NCBI GenBank assembly: GCA_016183575.1
Contig: JACPEI010000021.1
Span: 1 to 43,209 of the forward strand
DNA length: 43,209 bases
Direction of reading: 5' to 3'
Source of the DNA: Nitrosomonadales bacterium
GTDB lineage: Bacteria > Pseudomonadota > Gammaproteobacteria > Burkholderiales > Gallionellaceae
In this document: positions 11,718 through 22,040 of the stretch, one piece after another
Layout of the letters: every line of letters starts with the position of its first letter
How positions within the stretch are numbered: the first letter of the stretch is position 1
Translations under genes and position numbers: made by a program
The notes under the pieces: generated by a model
Seen by the model: the letters and a program-made list of their open reading frames with translations, nothing else
Told to the model about the DNA's origin: nothing
The model's database searches: none

Positions 11718-14700
11718 TGCTTGCCCGCCTGGTTCAATTTTCCTTGTCGCAGCGCCTGTTCATCCTGCTTGCTACGCTGCTCGTCGCGGGTGTGGGCGGG
11801 TACGCCTATCAGGGGTTGCCGATCGACGCATTCCCTGACGTGGCGAGCACCCAGGTCAAGATCATCATGAAAGCCCCAGGCATGACGCCGGAGGAAATCG
11901 AAAACCGCATTGCGGTGCCGATCGAAGTCGAAATGCTCGGCATCCCCAAAACCAAGATTTTGCGCTCGATGACAAAGTACGGTTTGGTCGATGTCACGAT
12001 CGACTTCGAGGATGGCACCGATATCTATTGGGCACGCCAACAAGTCAGTGAACGTTTGGGAGGGCTTGCGGGAAGTTTGCCAACCGACATTTCGGGCGGC
12101 ATGGCGCCGATCACCACCCCCTTGGGCGAAATGTATATGTTCACCGTCGAAGGCGAGGGACTGTCTTTGGCGGAACGCCGCAGCGTGCTTGACTGGGCCA
12201 TTCGCCCGGCACTGCGAACCGTGCCTGGCGTCGCCGACGTAAATGCGCTGGGTGGTGTCGTTCGCGCTTTCGAAGTCGTGCCGGATCAGGTTAGGATGGC
12301 GGCGAGCGGTGTGACGATGGCGCAGTTCAAGGGGGCGATCGAAGCGAACAACCGCAACGACGGCGCGGGAAGGCTCAACGAAGGCGACGAAGTGCTCCTC
12401 GTTCGCGGCGAGGGCAGTATCACGAGCCTGGATGATCTGCGCTCGGTGGTGGTGGCCATGAAAGACGGAGCACCCGTTCGTGTGGGTGACTTGGCCGAGG
12501 TCAAGATCGGCACAGTCACCCGCTATGGGGTAGTCACACAAAGCGGCCGTGGTGAAGCCGTACAGGGGCTGGTGCTTGGGCTGGCCGGAGCTAACGCGCA
12601 AAAGGTGGTTGAGGGCGTTCGCAAGAAACTGGAAGAGCTGAAACCGACTTTGCCGCCGGGCGTTCAGGTCAATACATTCTACGACCGCGCCTCGCTTGTA
12701 TCCAAGGCGGTTGGCGCGATTTCCACAGCGCTGATCGAGGCGACTGTCCTGGTCATCGTGTTGCTTGGGCTGTTTCTGGGTAATATTCGCGCGGCTTTGA
12801 CTGTGGCCCTGGTGCTTCCGCTGGCGGCGCTAATCACGTTCATACTGATGCGCGTCTTCGGCATGTCGGCGAACTTGATGAGCCTCGGCGGGTTGGCGAT
12901 TGCCATCGGCATGCTGGTCGATGCCGCCGTCGTGGTGGTCGAAAACATTGTGCAGCGCCTGGCGATCGACCCGACGGTCGGCAAGCTTCCACGCTTGCAT
13001 ACGATCTACCGCGCGGTGCGCGAGGTTGCGGTTCCGGTTACCGCCGGGATTCTGATCATCATTACGGTATTTCTGCCGCTGCTCACCTTGCAGGATCTCG
13101 AAGGCAAGTTCTTCGTGCCGGTAGCGCTGACCATCGTCTTCGCCCTTGCCGGCTCGCTGGTGCTGTCGTTGACCGCCATACCGGTGCTGGCGTCTTACCT
13201 GTTGCGTGAAGTGAAGCACGAAGACCCGTGGTTGCCGCGCAAGCTGCTTGCCCTGTACGAGCCTGCACTCACCTGGGGCATGCGCCGGCAGCGCATCGTC
13301 GCGGTAGCCGCCGTGGCAATGCTGGTGGTGGCTGGCGTGATTTACACCCAGGTCGGCAAAACCTTCATGCCGACGATGGACGAGGGTGACCTTATTGTCG
13401 GCATCGAGAAACTACCCTCGGTAAGCCTCGAACAGAGTGCTGCACTCGATCTAAAAATTCACCGTGCCATCATGCAGGCAATACCGGAGATCACCGGCAT
13501 CGTGGCGCGCGCAGGCTCAGACGAAATCGGACTCGACCCGATGGGACTCAACCTGTCCGACACGTATTTGCTGATGAAGCCGCAAGGCGAGTGGCGCATG
13601 AAGAGCAAGGAAGCACTGATGGACGAAGTGCGCAAGGTGCTCGATCCCATGCCCGGCATCAAGTACAGCTTCACGCAACCGATCGAAATGCGGGTATCGG
13701 AAATGATCATCGGCGTGCGCGGCGATTTGGCGGTCAAAATCTTTGGGCCAGACCTCGATAAACTGAACGAGTACGCGAGCCAGGTTGAAGCACTTGTCAA
13801 GACGGTTCCCGGCAACCAGGACGTGTACACGGTACAGAACGACGGCGTGCAGTACTTGCGCGTGGTGGTGGATCGCTTGCAGGCCGGCAGGCTCGGTTTG
13901 AGCGTGGAAGAGATTCAGGATGCGCTGCGCACCCAGATAGTGGGGCAGAACGCCGGGATTGTCATTGAGGGCAACCGCCGCACGCCGATTGTGTTGCGCG
14001 GCACCGAAGCGATTCGCATGTCACCGGCCGATTTCGGGGCGATGCGCATTACCACCAAGGATGGCAACACCGTCCCATTGACCAGCGTCGCTAAATTGGA
14101 ACGCGCCGAAGGCCCGGTCAAGATTGACCGGGAAATGGGCAGCCGCTACAGCGTGGTCATTGCCAATGTGGAGGGTCGTGATCTGGTTGGTTTTGTTGAA
14201 GAGGCAAGGGCGCTAGTCACACAGAAACTCCCCCTGCCGACGGGCTACCGCATCAGTTGGGGCGGGCAGTTCGAGAACCAGCAACGCGCGGCAGCACGGC
14301 TGGCCGTCGTCGTACCGGTCGCACTCGCTCTGATATTCGTGCTGCTCTTTTCGACCTTCCGCTCGGTCCGTCAGGCTTTGCTCATCCTGAGCAACATTCC
14401 CTTCGCTCTGGTCGGCGGCATCGTCGCCTTATGGGTGACGGGAGAATACCTGTCGGTGCCGGCATCCGTTGGCTTTATCGCTCTGCTCGGCATCACCGTC
14501 CTGAACGGTGTCGTGCTGGTCAGCTATTTCAATCAACTGCAAAGCGAGGGAATGAAATTGAGCGAAGTCGTTGTGCAGGGTGCAAAACGTCGCTTGCGGC
14601 CGGTGCTGATGACCGCCTCTATCACTGCGTTCGGCTTGATCCCGCTGCTGTTTGCGACCGGTCCAGGCTCGGAAATACAGCGTCCGCTCGCCATCGTCGT

Positions 14701-14800
14701 GATTGGCGGCCTCATTACTGCCACGGCACTGACGCTGATCCTGCTGCCAATTTTATATTTGCGCTTCGCTTTCCCAGAACGAGAGGATTCCCATGTCTGA
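11717..14800 (+). CDS. czcA: Heavy-metal efflux RND transporter, CzcA-type
   Basis: 1027 aa; AYQGLPIDAFPDVASTQVKIIMKAPGMTPEEIENRIAVPIE; AMAIGMLVDAAVVVVEN-like IGMLVDAAVVVVEN motif; overlaps czcB stop. Confidence 0.94.
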   Translation: MLARLVQFSLSQRLFILLATLLVAGVGGYAYQGLPIDAFPDVASTQVKIIMKAPGMTPEEIENRIAVPIEVEMLGIPKTKILRSMTKYGLVDVTIDFEDGTDIYWARQQVSERLGGLAGSLPTDISGGMAPITTPLGEMYMFTVEGEGLSLAERRSVLDWAIRPALRTVPGVADVNALGGVVRAFEVVPDQVRMAASGVTMAQFKGAIEANNRNDGAGRLNEGDEVLLVRGEGSITSLDDLRSVVVAMKDGAPVRVGDLAEVKIGTVTRYGVVTQSGRGEAVQGLVLGLAGANAQKVVEGVRKKLEELKPTLPPGVQVNTFYDRASLVSKAVGAISTALIEATVLVIVLLGLFLGNIRAALTVALVLPLAALITFILMRVFGMSANLMSLGGLAIAIGMLVDAAVVVVENIVQRLAIDPTVGKLPRLHTIYRAVREVAVPVTAGILIIITVFLPLLTLQDLEGKFFVPVALTIVFALAGSLVLSLTAIPVLASYLLREVKHEDPWLPRKLLALYEPALTWGMRRQRIVAVAAVAMLVVAGVIYTQVGKTFMPTMDEGDLIVGIEKLPSVSLEQSAALDLKIHRAIMQAIPEITGIVARAGSDEIGLDPMGLNLSDTYLLMKPQGEWRMKSKEALMDEVRKVLDPMPGIKYSFTQPIEMRVSEMIIGVRGDLAVKIFGPDLDKLNEYASQVEALVKTVPGNQDVYTVQNDGVQYLRVVVDRLQAGRLGLSVEEIQDALRTQIVGQNAGIVIEGNRRTPIVLRGTEAIRMSPADFGAMRITTKDGNTVPLTSVAKLERAEGPVKIDREMGSRYSVVIANVEGRDLVGFVEEARALVTQKLPLPTGYRISWGGQFENQQRAAARLAVVVPVALALIFVLLFSTFRSVRQALLILSNIPFALVGGIVALWVTGEYLSVPASVGFIALLGITVLNGVVLVSYFNQLQSEGMKLSEVVVQGAKRRLRPVLMTASITAFGLIPLLFATGPGSEIQRPLAIVVIGGLITATALTLILLPILYLRFAFPEREDSHV

Positions 14801-15095
14801 ATTTTGCTTAAATCTATTGTGTCCACTGGCGGTCGAAGAAAAATTGCTCGACCTGCTGCTCATGTCACCCAATGCGGAGGTTTTTACCAGTGCGCCGACA
14901 GCCGCTCACGGCTTGGCCTTCGGGCGCTTGAGCCAGACCGAACAAGTGCTCGGCCGCATGCTGGCAACACAGATACAGGTGTTGCTCTCTGAGACAGACA
15001 AAGAAGCACTGCTCAAAATCATTCAACAACAATTTGCCGGTGTAGGCCTACGCTATTGGTTAACGCCGGTCATCGAATCTGGGAGGTTTGCATGA
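14793..15095 (+). CDS. DUF3240 family protein
   Basis: 100 aa, overlaps czcA and czcC ends; LLCPLAVEEKLLDLLLM...YWLTPVIESGRF. Confidence 0.8.
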   Translation: MSEFCLNLLCPLAVEEKLLDLLLMSPNAEVFTSAPTAAHGLAFGRLSQTEQVLGRMLATQIQVLLSETDKEALLKIIQQQFAGVGLRYWLTPVIESGRFA

Positions 15096-16369
15096 AACAC
15101 ATACTACTGAGTGGTCGATCTGCTTTGTTGCTCGCCTTATTGAGCGGCATTGCCTGTGCCGAAGAAATCAACCGCTCCGACCTGCCGCCCCCTGCGCAAG
15201 TAGAAAGCGCGTTGAACCAACACCTCACGGTGCTGAATGCTGCCAGCGAGCTAAAAATGGAACACACCAATCAGCGCAAGTGGAACAGCGGCAATTACGA
15301 GTTCAACCTGCGCGCCGGCACGGGGCAACGCAACATCGCCAGCACCGGACAAAACCTCAAGGAATGGGATGTCGCGCTGGAACGCCCGCTACGCCTGTTC
15401 AACAAGGTGGGCATTGATGAAGACATCGGTGCGGCCAGTGTCGCGCACGCCGAATACGCGCTCGGCGATGCGCGTCATGAAGCCGGGCGCACGCTGTTGC
15501 GGCTGTGGTTCGCATGGCAACGCGAGCAAGCCCAAGTCGCACTGTGGCAGCAGCAGGTAGACATCCTCAAGCAACAGGCGCAAATGACTGAAAAGCGCGT
15601 CAAGGCAGGCGATGCGCCCAAGCTGGAATTGAACCAGGCGCAGGCTGCCGCCGCACAAGCCAGCGTATCATGGCATCAAGCCCAATTGCGTGCACATCTC
15701 GCCGGCAATGATCTGACGCGCCAGTTTCCCACCATCCAGTTGCCGGAAAAATTGCCTCCCGCCACACCGCAAGCCACCGAGCATGATCTCGCCTTCTGGA
15801 AGTCGCGTGTGCTCGAACACAACCATGAACTTGGCATGATGCAGGAGCAGAACCGTGTACAACAACTGCTGGCGCAGCGCAGTCGTGCCGACCAACTGCC
15901 CGATCCCACAGTCGGGGTGCGTTATGCGAATGAAGTGGGCGGCAACGAAAAAGTGGCTGGCGTGTATATCAGCGTACCCCTCTCTTTCGGACAACGCAGC
16001 GCGACGGCTGTAGGAGCCGCACAACAAGCCGCCATCGCCGCCGATCAGGAAGCCTTTGTCAAACGCCGTCTGGAAGGCGACATCTACGCCGCATATACTC
16101 AAACGGTGAGCAGCTTCGCCACCTGGCAACAGGCGCACGAGGCGGCACAGGCGATCCGCAGCAATGCCGAACTGGTCGGCAAGGCCTATAGCCTGGGCGA
16201 AAGTAGCCTTTCGGACAGCCTCATCGCACGTCGCTTTGCTTTGGAATCCTCGCTGGCGGAAAACCTCGCGCAACTCGACGCCAACGAAGCGCGCTACCGT
16301 TTGCTGCTGGATGCCCACCAACTGTGGCCGTTAGATAATGAAGACGAACATCATGCTAACCATTATTAA
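15092..16369 (+). CDS. czcC: Outer membrane efflux protein, TolC/CzcC family
   Basis: Signal peptide, long helical heptads, KAGDAPKLELNQAQAAAAQA; follows czcA. Confidence 0.87.
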   Translation: MKHILLSGRSALLLALLSGIACAEEINRSDLPPPAQVESALNQHLTVLNAASELKMEHTNQRKWNSGNYEFNLRAGTGQRNIASTGQNLKEWDVALERPLRLFNKVGIDEDIGAASVAHAEYALGDARHEAGRTLLRLWFAWQREQAQVALWQQQVDILKQQAQMTEKRVKAGDAPKLELNQAQAAAAQASVSWHQAQLRAHLAGNDLTRQFPTIQLPEKLPPATPQATEHDLAFWKSRVLEHNHELGMMQEQNRVQQLLAQRSRADQLPDPTVGVRYANEVGGNEKVAGVYISVPLSFGQRSATAVGAAQQAAIAADQEAFVKRRLEGDIYAAYTQTVSSFATWQQAHEAAQAIRSNAELVGKAYSLGESSLSDSLIARRFALESSLAENLAQLDANEARYRLLLDAHQLWPLDNEDEHHANHY

Positions 16370-16474
16370 AACGCACGATATATCCATGCATTTATTTCAT
16401 GGAAATACGCACGGCGGTACAGAAGCAAGAGCGTTATCGTTTGCCGAGCCTGACATTGCCAGAAAGCTGAAAAG

Positions 16475-17524
16475 ATGAATTGGAGAAAAGGATTTCGCCA
16501 GCCGGGCATACCGGCAGCACTGGGGGCTGCTTTGTTGTTCGGCGCGGGAACGCCGCTGGCGAAGTGGCTGCTTGATGCTGTCGATCCGTGGCTGTTAGCG
16601 GGATTGCTTTATCTTGGCTCCGGGGTCGGGCTGACGCTTTATCGTCGCCTGCGCCATGCACCTGCCGTTCACCTTCTTCGGAATGACCTGCCCTGGTTTG
16701 CCGGGGCGATTCTTGCGGGCGGAATTGTTGGCCCTGTGCTGCTGATGATCGGGCTGACAAGTATGCCTGCATCCGGTGCTTCTCTCCTGCTGAATGTTGA
16801 AGGCGTGTTTACCGCGCTGCTTGCGTGGTTCGTTTTCAAGGAGAACTTTGATCGGCGCATCGCGCTGGGAATGCTTGCCATCGTGACAGGCGCGACAGTC
16901 CTGAGCTGGCCCGGAGAGGCAAGTTTTGCAGGGCTGTGGCCGACGCTGGCTGTCCTTGGCGCGTGCTTCGCATGGGGTGTCGACAATAACCTGACGCGCA
17001 AGGTGTCGCTTATGGATGCCACTTGGATCGCCTCGGTGAAGGGTTTGGTGTCTGGTGCTATCAACCTGATTTTGGCCTTCTCGTTGGGTGCTTCAATGCC
17101 AGCACTGCCAAATTTGGCAGGTGCGATGGCGGTTGGATTGCTTGCCTATGGGGTGAGTTTGACGCTGTTCGTGGTGAGCCTGCGCCACCTCGGTACTGCG
17201 CGCACGGGCGCATATTTCTCGGTTGCGCCATTCTTCGGTGCGTTGCTTGCCTTACTGATGGGAGAGTCGATCACGATGCCGCTACTCATGGCCGGTGCAT
17301 TGATGGCGCTGGGCACATGGTTGCATCTAACCGAGCACCATGAACACGGACACGCCCACGAAGAGATGGTGCATAACCACGAGCATATCCACGACGAACA
17401 CCATCAGCACGGGCACGATTATCCGGCGATACCCGGCAGCAAACATCGCCATCAGCACCGGCACGAACCAATGGCACATGTGCATCCACACTTCCCGGAT
17501 GTTCACCACCGGCACCACCATTGA
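16475..17524 (+). CDS. EamA/DMT-family permease with His-rich C-terminal tail
   Basis: Ten-TM EamA pattern then HHEHGHAHEEMVHNHEHIHDEHHQHGHDY...HRHQHRHEPMAHVHPHFPDVHHRHHH. Confidence 0.87.
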   Translation: MNWRKGFRQPGIPAALGAALLFGAGTPLAKWLLDAVDPWLLAGLLYLGSGVGLTLYRRLRHAPAVHLLRNDLPWFAGAILAGGIVGPVLLMIGLTSMPASGASLLLNVEGVFTALLAWFVFKENFDRRIALGMLAIVTGATVLSWPGEASFAGLWPTLAVLGACFAWGVDNNLTRKVSLMDATWIASVKGLVSGAINLILAFSLGASMPALPNLAGAMAVGLLAYGVSLTLFVVSLRHLGTARTGAYFSVAPFFGALLALLMGESITMPLLMAGALMALGTWLHLTEHHEHGHAHEEMVHNHEHIHDEHHQHGHDYPAIPGSKHRHQHRHEPMAHVHPHFPDVHHRHHH

Positions 17525-17642
17525 AAACGGCAGTTATCCAGTTGTCATGCAGTTGGGTTAGCGGCTTAATCACGTAACCCAACATACGTCTGAAAATGAA
17601 CTCCACGAATTTTCAAGCCCATAGGGCATGGGGATACAGACA

Positions 17643-19796
17643 ATGAAACATTCGATATTCATTATCCGCAACATGGACTGTCCGACCGAGGAGGCGCTGA
17701 TTCGCAAGCGTCTCGGATCGATGCCGGGCATCGGCGAGTTGGCGTTCAATCTCATGGAGCGCCGCCTTACCGTTGCGCACACGCTGGACGATGAACAACC
17801 CATCCGCGACGCCTTGCGTGAAATCGGCATGAAGGCGGTTCCCGCGCAGCAGGCGCAGCCGGATACCTGTTCCAATTGCGAAACAGATACGCCGTCCGTG
17901 TCACGAAAGATATGGGTGATGATGGCGGTGTCAGGCGCTGCCGCGCTGACTGCGGAAATCCTCGCTTGGAGAGGCGCGGCAGAAAATTCGCCCGTCGTCA
18001 TTGCCTTCGTCCTATTCTCAATCGCGACCGGTGGTTTGAGTACGCTTAAGAAGGGTTGGATCGCGCTCAAGACTTTCACCCTCAACATGAACTTTCTGAT
18101 GAGCGTCGCCATGATCGGCGCAATAGCCATTGGGGAATGGCCGGAAGCTGCGGTGGTGATCTTCCTGTTTGCGCTGGCCGAATTGATCGAAACCCTTTCC
18201 TTGGAACGCGCCAAGAATGCGATCCGGGGCCTCATGGCGATGGCTCCGGAGACTGCGACAGTGCGCCTCGACAGCGGTGAGTGGCGCGAGATTGCAGCAG
18301 CCGACGTGCAGGTAGACCAAATCGCCCTCATCAAGCCTGGTGGGCGCATTCCACTGGACGGCGTAGTCACTGCGGGCGGCAGTTCAGTGAACCAGGCGCC
18401 GATTACCGGAGAAAGTATTCCTGTCGCTAAGGTCGCGGGCGATCCGGTTTTCGCCGGAACGCTGAACGAGCGTGGGGTGTTGGAGTTTCGCGTCACCGCA
18501 AACAAGGGCAACACCACGCTTGCCCGCATCATCCGTTCGGTTCAGGAGGCGCAAGGCCAGCGCGCGCCGACGCAACGCTTTGTCGATCAGTTCGCGCGCT
18601 ACTACACGCCTGCCGTTGTGGCTTTTGCGGTTCTGGTGGCAGCCGTGCCGCCGCTGTTGTTCGGCGCTGCGTTTGAGCCATGGTTCTACAAGGCTCTGGT
18701 CATGCTGGTAATCGCCTGTCCCTGCGCGCTGGTTATCTCTACTCCGGTTACCGTGGTGAGCGGTCTCGCCGCAGCGGCAAGGCAGGGCATTCTGGTGAAG
18801 GGCGGCGTGCATCTGGAAAATGGACGGCTGGTCAAGGCCGTGGCCTTGGACAAAACCGGCACGCTGACCCACGGCAGACCGGTGGTGACCGATGTCGTCC
18901 CGCTCGTCGAACAACCGGCGCACACACTGCTCCAGCTTGCCGCCAGCGTAAACGCCCATTCTGAACACCCCGTTGCCGCCGCCATCGTTGCGGCTTGGCA
19001 AACGCCTGCCGATGGGAGTGAAGCACCCCGTGCATTGTTGCCGTCCACCGCGTTCGAGTCCCTGACCGGACGCGGTGCCAAGGCCATCGTTGGGGGGCGT
19101 CTTTACTATGTCAGCAATCACCGCCAAGTGGAGGAGCTGGGTATCTGTGGTGCGCATGTCGAGACAGTGCTCCACCGCCTCGAAGAACAGGGAAAAACCG
19201 CCGTCGTATTGGGCACGGAAAGCAATGCGTTGTGCGTCATCGGCGTCGCCGACACGCTGCGCGGCCACAGCGCCGAGGCGATCCGTCAGCTACACGCGCT
19301 CGGCGTGGCATCGGTGATGCTGACCGGCGACAACCAGACGACGGCTGATGCCATCGCCGCACAGGTGGGCATAGACGATGCGCGCGGCAACCTGTTGCCA
19401 GAGGACAAGCTGGCGGTCATTGATGAGCTGATCCGCCGCCATGGCAAGGTCGGCATGGTGGGCGACGGCATCAACGACGCGCCAGCGTTGGCCAAGGCGT
19501 CCATCGGCTTCGCCATGGGTGTCGCCGGAACCGATACCGCCATCGAGACAGCCGATGTAGCCTTGATGGATGACGATTTGCGCAAACTGCCGCACTTCAT
19601 TCGGATAAGCCGTGACACTTCACGTGTGCTGTGGCAGAACATTACGCTGGCCATCGGCATCAAGGGGATATTCTTTGTCCTGGCACTCGCAGGGGAAGCC
19701 ACGCTTTGGATGGCTGTGTTCGCCGATATGGGAGCCAGTCTGATCGTGGTGTTCAACGGCATGAGGCTGCTCAAAAGTAAGAACTTGCCTGGTTAG
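17643..19796 (+). CDS. cadA: Cd/Zn/Pb-translocating P1B-type ATPase (CadA/ZntA type)
   Basis: HMA variant [67 protein letters not shown]. Confidence 0.92.
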   Translation: MKHSIFIIRNMDCPTEEALIRKRLGSMPGIGELAFNLMERRLTVAHTLDDEQPIRDALREIGMKAVPAQQAQPDTCSNCETDTPSVSRKIWVMMAVSGAAALTAEILAWRGAAENSPVVIAFVLFSIATGGLSTLKKGWIALKTFTLNMNFLMSVAMIGAIAIGEWPEAAVVIFLFALAELIETLSLERAKNAIRGLMAMAPETATVRLDSGEWREIAAADVQVDQIALIKPGGRIPLDGVVTAGGSSVNQAPITGESIPVAKVAGDPVFAGTLNERGVLEFRVTANKGNTTLARIIRSVQEAQGQRAPTQRFVDQFARYYTPAVVAFAVLVAAVPPLLFGAAFEPWFYKALVMLVIACPCALVISTPVTVVSGLAAAARQGILVKGGVHLENGRLVKAVALDKTGTLTHGRPVVTDVVPLVEQPAHTLLQLAASVNAHSEHPVAAAIVAAWQTPADGSEAPRALLPSTAFESLTGRGAKAIVGGRLYYVSNHRQVEELGICGAHVETVLHRLEEQGKTAVVLGTESNALCVIGVADTLRGHSAEAIRQLHALGVASVMLTGDNQTTADAIAAQVGIDDARGNLLPEDKLAVIDELIRRHGKVGMVGDGINDAPALAKASIGFAMGVAGTDTAIETADVALMDDDLRKLPHFIRISRDTSRVLWQNITLAIGIKGIFFVLALAGEATLWMAVFADMGASLIVVFNGMRLLKSKNLPG

Positions 19797-21787
19797 CCCG
19801 GCTCCCTGTTCAGCATCGCCTTCAGCCGCGCCAGCTTATCCATGCCCTCATCCTTGGTCACGGTGGCTACGGCATCCGCGTGGCCGCCGGCATAAATCAG
19901 TTCGCTCTGCGGCATTTCTTCCATAAAGCGGCTCGGCTCGCAGGCCGCCCAGTCCTTGCCGCGCTTGCGGCGGTTGCAGTAGCTGATTTGCAGGCTGCGC
20001 TCGGCGCGCGTGATGCCGACATACATCAGGCGGCGCTCCTCCTCGATCTGTTTTTCGTCGCTGTCGCGGAACGGCAGGATATCTTCTTCCGCACCGACGA
20101 TGAACACATGCGGGAATTCCAGCCCCTTGGCGGCATGCAGTGTGGACAGCGAAACCGCATCCGGCTCCTGGTCCTTGCCTTCCAGCATGTTGATCAGCGC
20201 GATGGTCTGCACCATCGCGATCAGCGATTTCTCGTCGGCCTCGGCCTTGCGCTTGAGCCAGCCGGTGAAGTCCTCGACGTTCTTCCACTTGGTCTCGGCC
20301 TGCCGCGATTCATGCGAGTCGTACAGCCAGGTTTCGTAGTTGATCGCGCGCAGCAGTTCATCGAGCAATTCGCCGCAAGGGTCCTTGTCGGCGCGCTCCT
20401 GGATGCGGTTGATGAAGTTGCAGAACAGCATCAGCTCTTCATGCTGGCGCGGCGGCAGTTGCTGCTCCATCTCTATCTCGAAAGCCGCCTCGAACAGGCT
20501 GATGTGGCGCGCTCCGGCATGGCTGCCGAGTTTCTCCAGCGTCGTGTTGCCGATGCCGCGCTTCGGCGTGGTGACGGCGCGGATGAAGGCCGGATCGTCG
20601 TCCGGATTGGCGATCAGCCGCAGGTAGGCGGTGATGTCCTTGATCTCGGCGCGCTCGAAAAACGACGTGCCGCCACTGACGGTATAAGGCACGCGCTGGG
20701 TGCGCAGTTGCTCCTCGAACCCGCGCGACAAATGATTGCTGCGATACAGAATCGCGTAATCGGAATATCTGGTGCGATGCTCGAACTTGTGCGCCATCAG
20801 CTTCATCACCACGCTCTCAGCCTCGTGCTCGTCATCGCGCGCCGCGTAGATGCGCACCGGGCCGCCGATGCCGTGATCGCTCCACAGATTCTTCTCGAAC
20901 ACCTTGGTATTGTGATTGATCAGGTGATTCGCCACCTTGAGGATGCGCTGCGAGGAGCGGTAGTTCTGTTCCAGCTTGACGATGCGCAGCCTGGCGTAAT
21001 CGTTGCGCAGGTTGTGCAGATTTTCGATGCTCGCGCCGCGCCATGCGTAGATCGACTGATCGTCATCGCCCACCACGGTGAGCGCGCCGCGCATGTCCGC
21101 GAGTAGTTTAATCATCTGGTACTGGCAATCGTTGGTGTCCTGATATTCGTCCACCAGCAAATAGCGCAGCTTCAACTGCCAACGCAGCAGGGCTTCGGGA
21201 TGCTGTTTGAACAGCACCACCGGCAGATGGATCAGGTCGTCGAAATCCACAGCCTGATAGGCGCACAGCGTTTCCTGATAGCGTGAGTAGATGCGCGCAT
21301 GGAGTTTGGTTTCGTCATTATCGGCAATCTCAGCAGCTTGCTGCGGCGCGATGAAAGCGGATTTCCAGTTCGATATCTGCGTCTGCAAGTCGCGTATCTC
21401 CTGCTTATCGCCGGAGTTGGTCAGCTCGCTGAATATCTTCCATGTGTCGCCGCTGTCGAAGATCGAGAACTGCGGTTTGTAGCCCAGCAGCCTGGCTTCG
21501 GCGCGCAGGATGTTCATGCCGAGCGAATGGAAGGTGCTCACCACCAGCCCCTTGGTGCTGGTGTTCTTCAACAGGTCGCCGACGCGTTCGCGCATCTCGT
21601 TGGCCGCCTTGTTGGTAAAGGTGATCGCGGCGATATTGCGCGGCTCGTAGCCGCATTCGTTCACCAGATAGGCGATCTTGTGGGTGATCACGCGCGTCTT
21701 GCCGCTGCCCGCCCCGGCCAGCACCAGCAAAGGGCCGTCGAGATAGGTTACCGCTTCGCGCTGCGCGGGATTGAGCTTGTTCAACAT
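19793..21787 (-). CDS. rep: ATP-dependent DNA helicase Rep (UvrD/SF1)
   Basis: LNPAQREAVTYLDGPLLVLAGAGSGKTRVITHKIAYL, LLVDEYQDTN, VVGDDDQSIYAWRGA. Confidence 0.94.
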   Translation of the reverse strand: MLNKLNPAQREAVTYLDGPLLVLAGAGSGKTRVITHKIAYLVNECGYEPRNIAAITFTNKAANEMRERVGDLLKNTSTKGLVVSTFHSLGMNILRAEARLLGYKPQFSIFDSGDTWKIFSELTNSGDKQEIRDLQTQISNWKSAFIAPQQAAEIADNDETKLHARIYSRYQETLCAYQAVDFDDLIHLPVVLFKQHPEALLRWQLKLRYLLVDEYQDTNDCQYQMIKLLADMRGALTVVGDDDQSIYAWRGASIENLHNLRNDYARLRIVKLEQNYRSSQRILKVANHLINHNTKVFEKNLWSDHGIGGPVRIYAARDDEHEAESVVMKLMAHKFEHRTRYSDYAILYRSNHLSRGFEEQLRTQRVPYTVSGGTSFFERAEIKDITAYLRLIANPDDDPAFIRAVTTPKRGIGNTTLEKLGSHAGARHISLFEAAFEIEMEQQLPPRQHEELMLFCNFINRIQERADKDPCGELLDELLRAINYETWLYDSHESRQAETKWKNVEDFTGWLKRKAEADEKSLIAMVQTIALINMLEGKDQEPDAVSLSTLHAAKGLEFPHVFIVGAEEDILPFRDSDEKQIEEERRLMYVGITRAERSLQISYCNRRKRGKDWAACEPSRFMEEMPQSELIYAGGHADAVATVTKDEGMDKLARLKAMLNREPG

Positions 21788-22040
21788 TTACTTGTGCTTG
21801 GAACTGCCTGATGAGCAGGTATTTTTGAAAGGGGCGCATGATACCAAAGCATTAGGAACGATGAGGCTCACGCTGAATTTTTTACCGGCCTCTGCCGATA
21901 TTTCCAACAAGGGCGGCGCATTGTACGCAAACCCGCAAAAACCGGAACCCGGTCATGGAACGTTCAGCATGGATATGAGCAGGTTGCGTGGTCGAACGAA
22001 GACTTGCTCACCCTTCTGTAATTGCAGTTCGTGAAAACTG

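Noticed and set aside
21771-22034. 87-aa ORF between rep and the radical SAM gene
   Set aside because: Overlaps the rep 5' end, no family resemblance and no clear ribosome-binding site.
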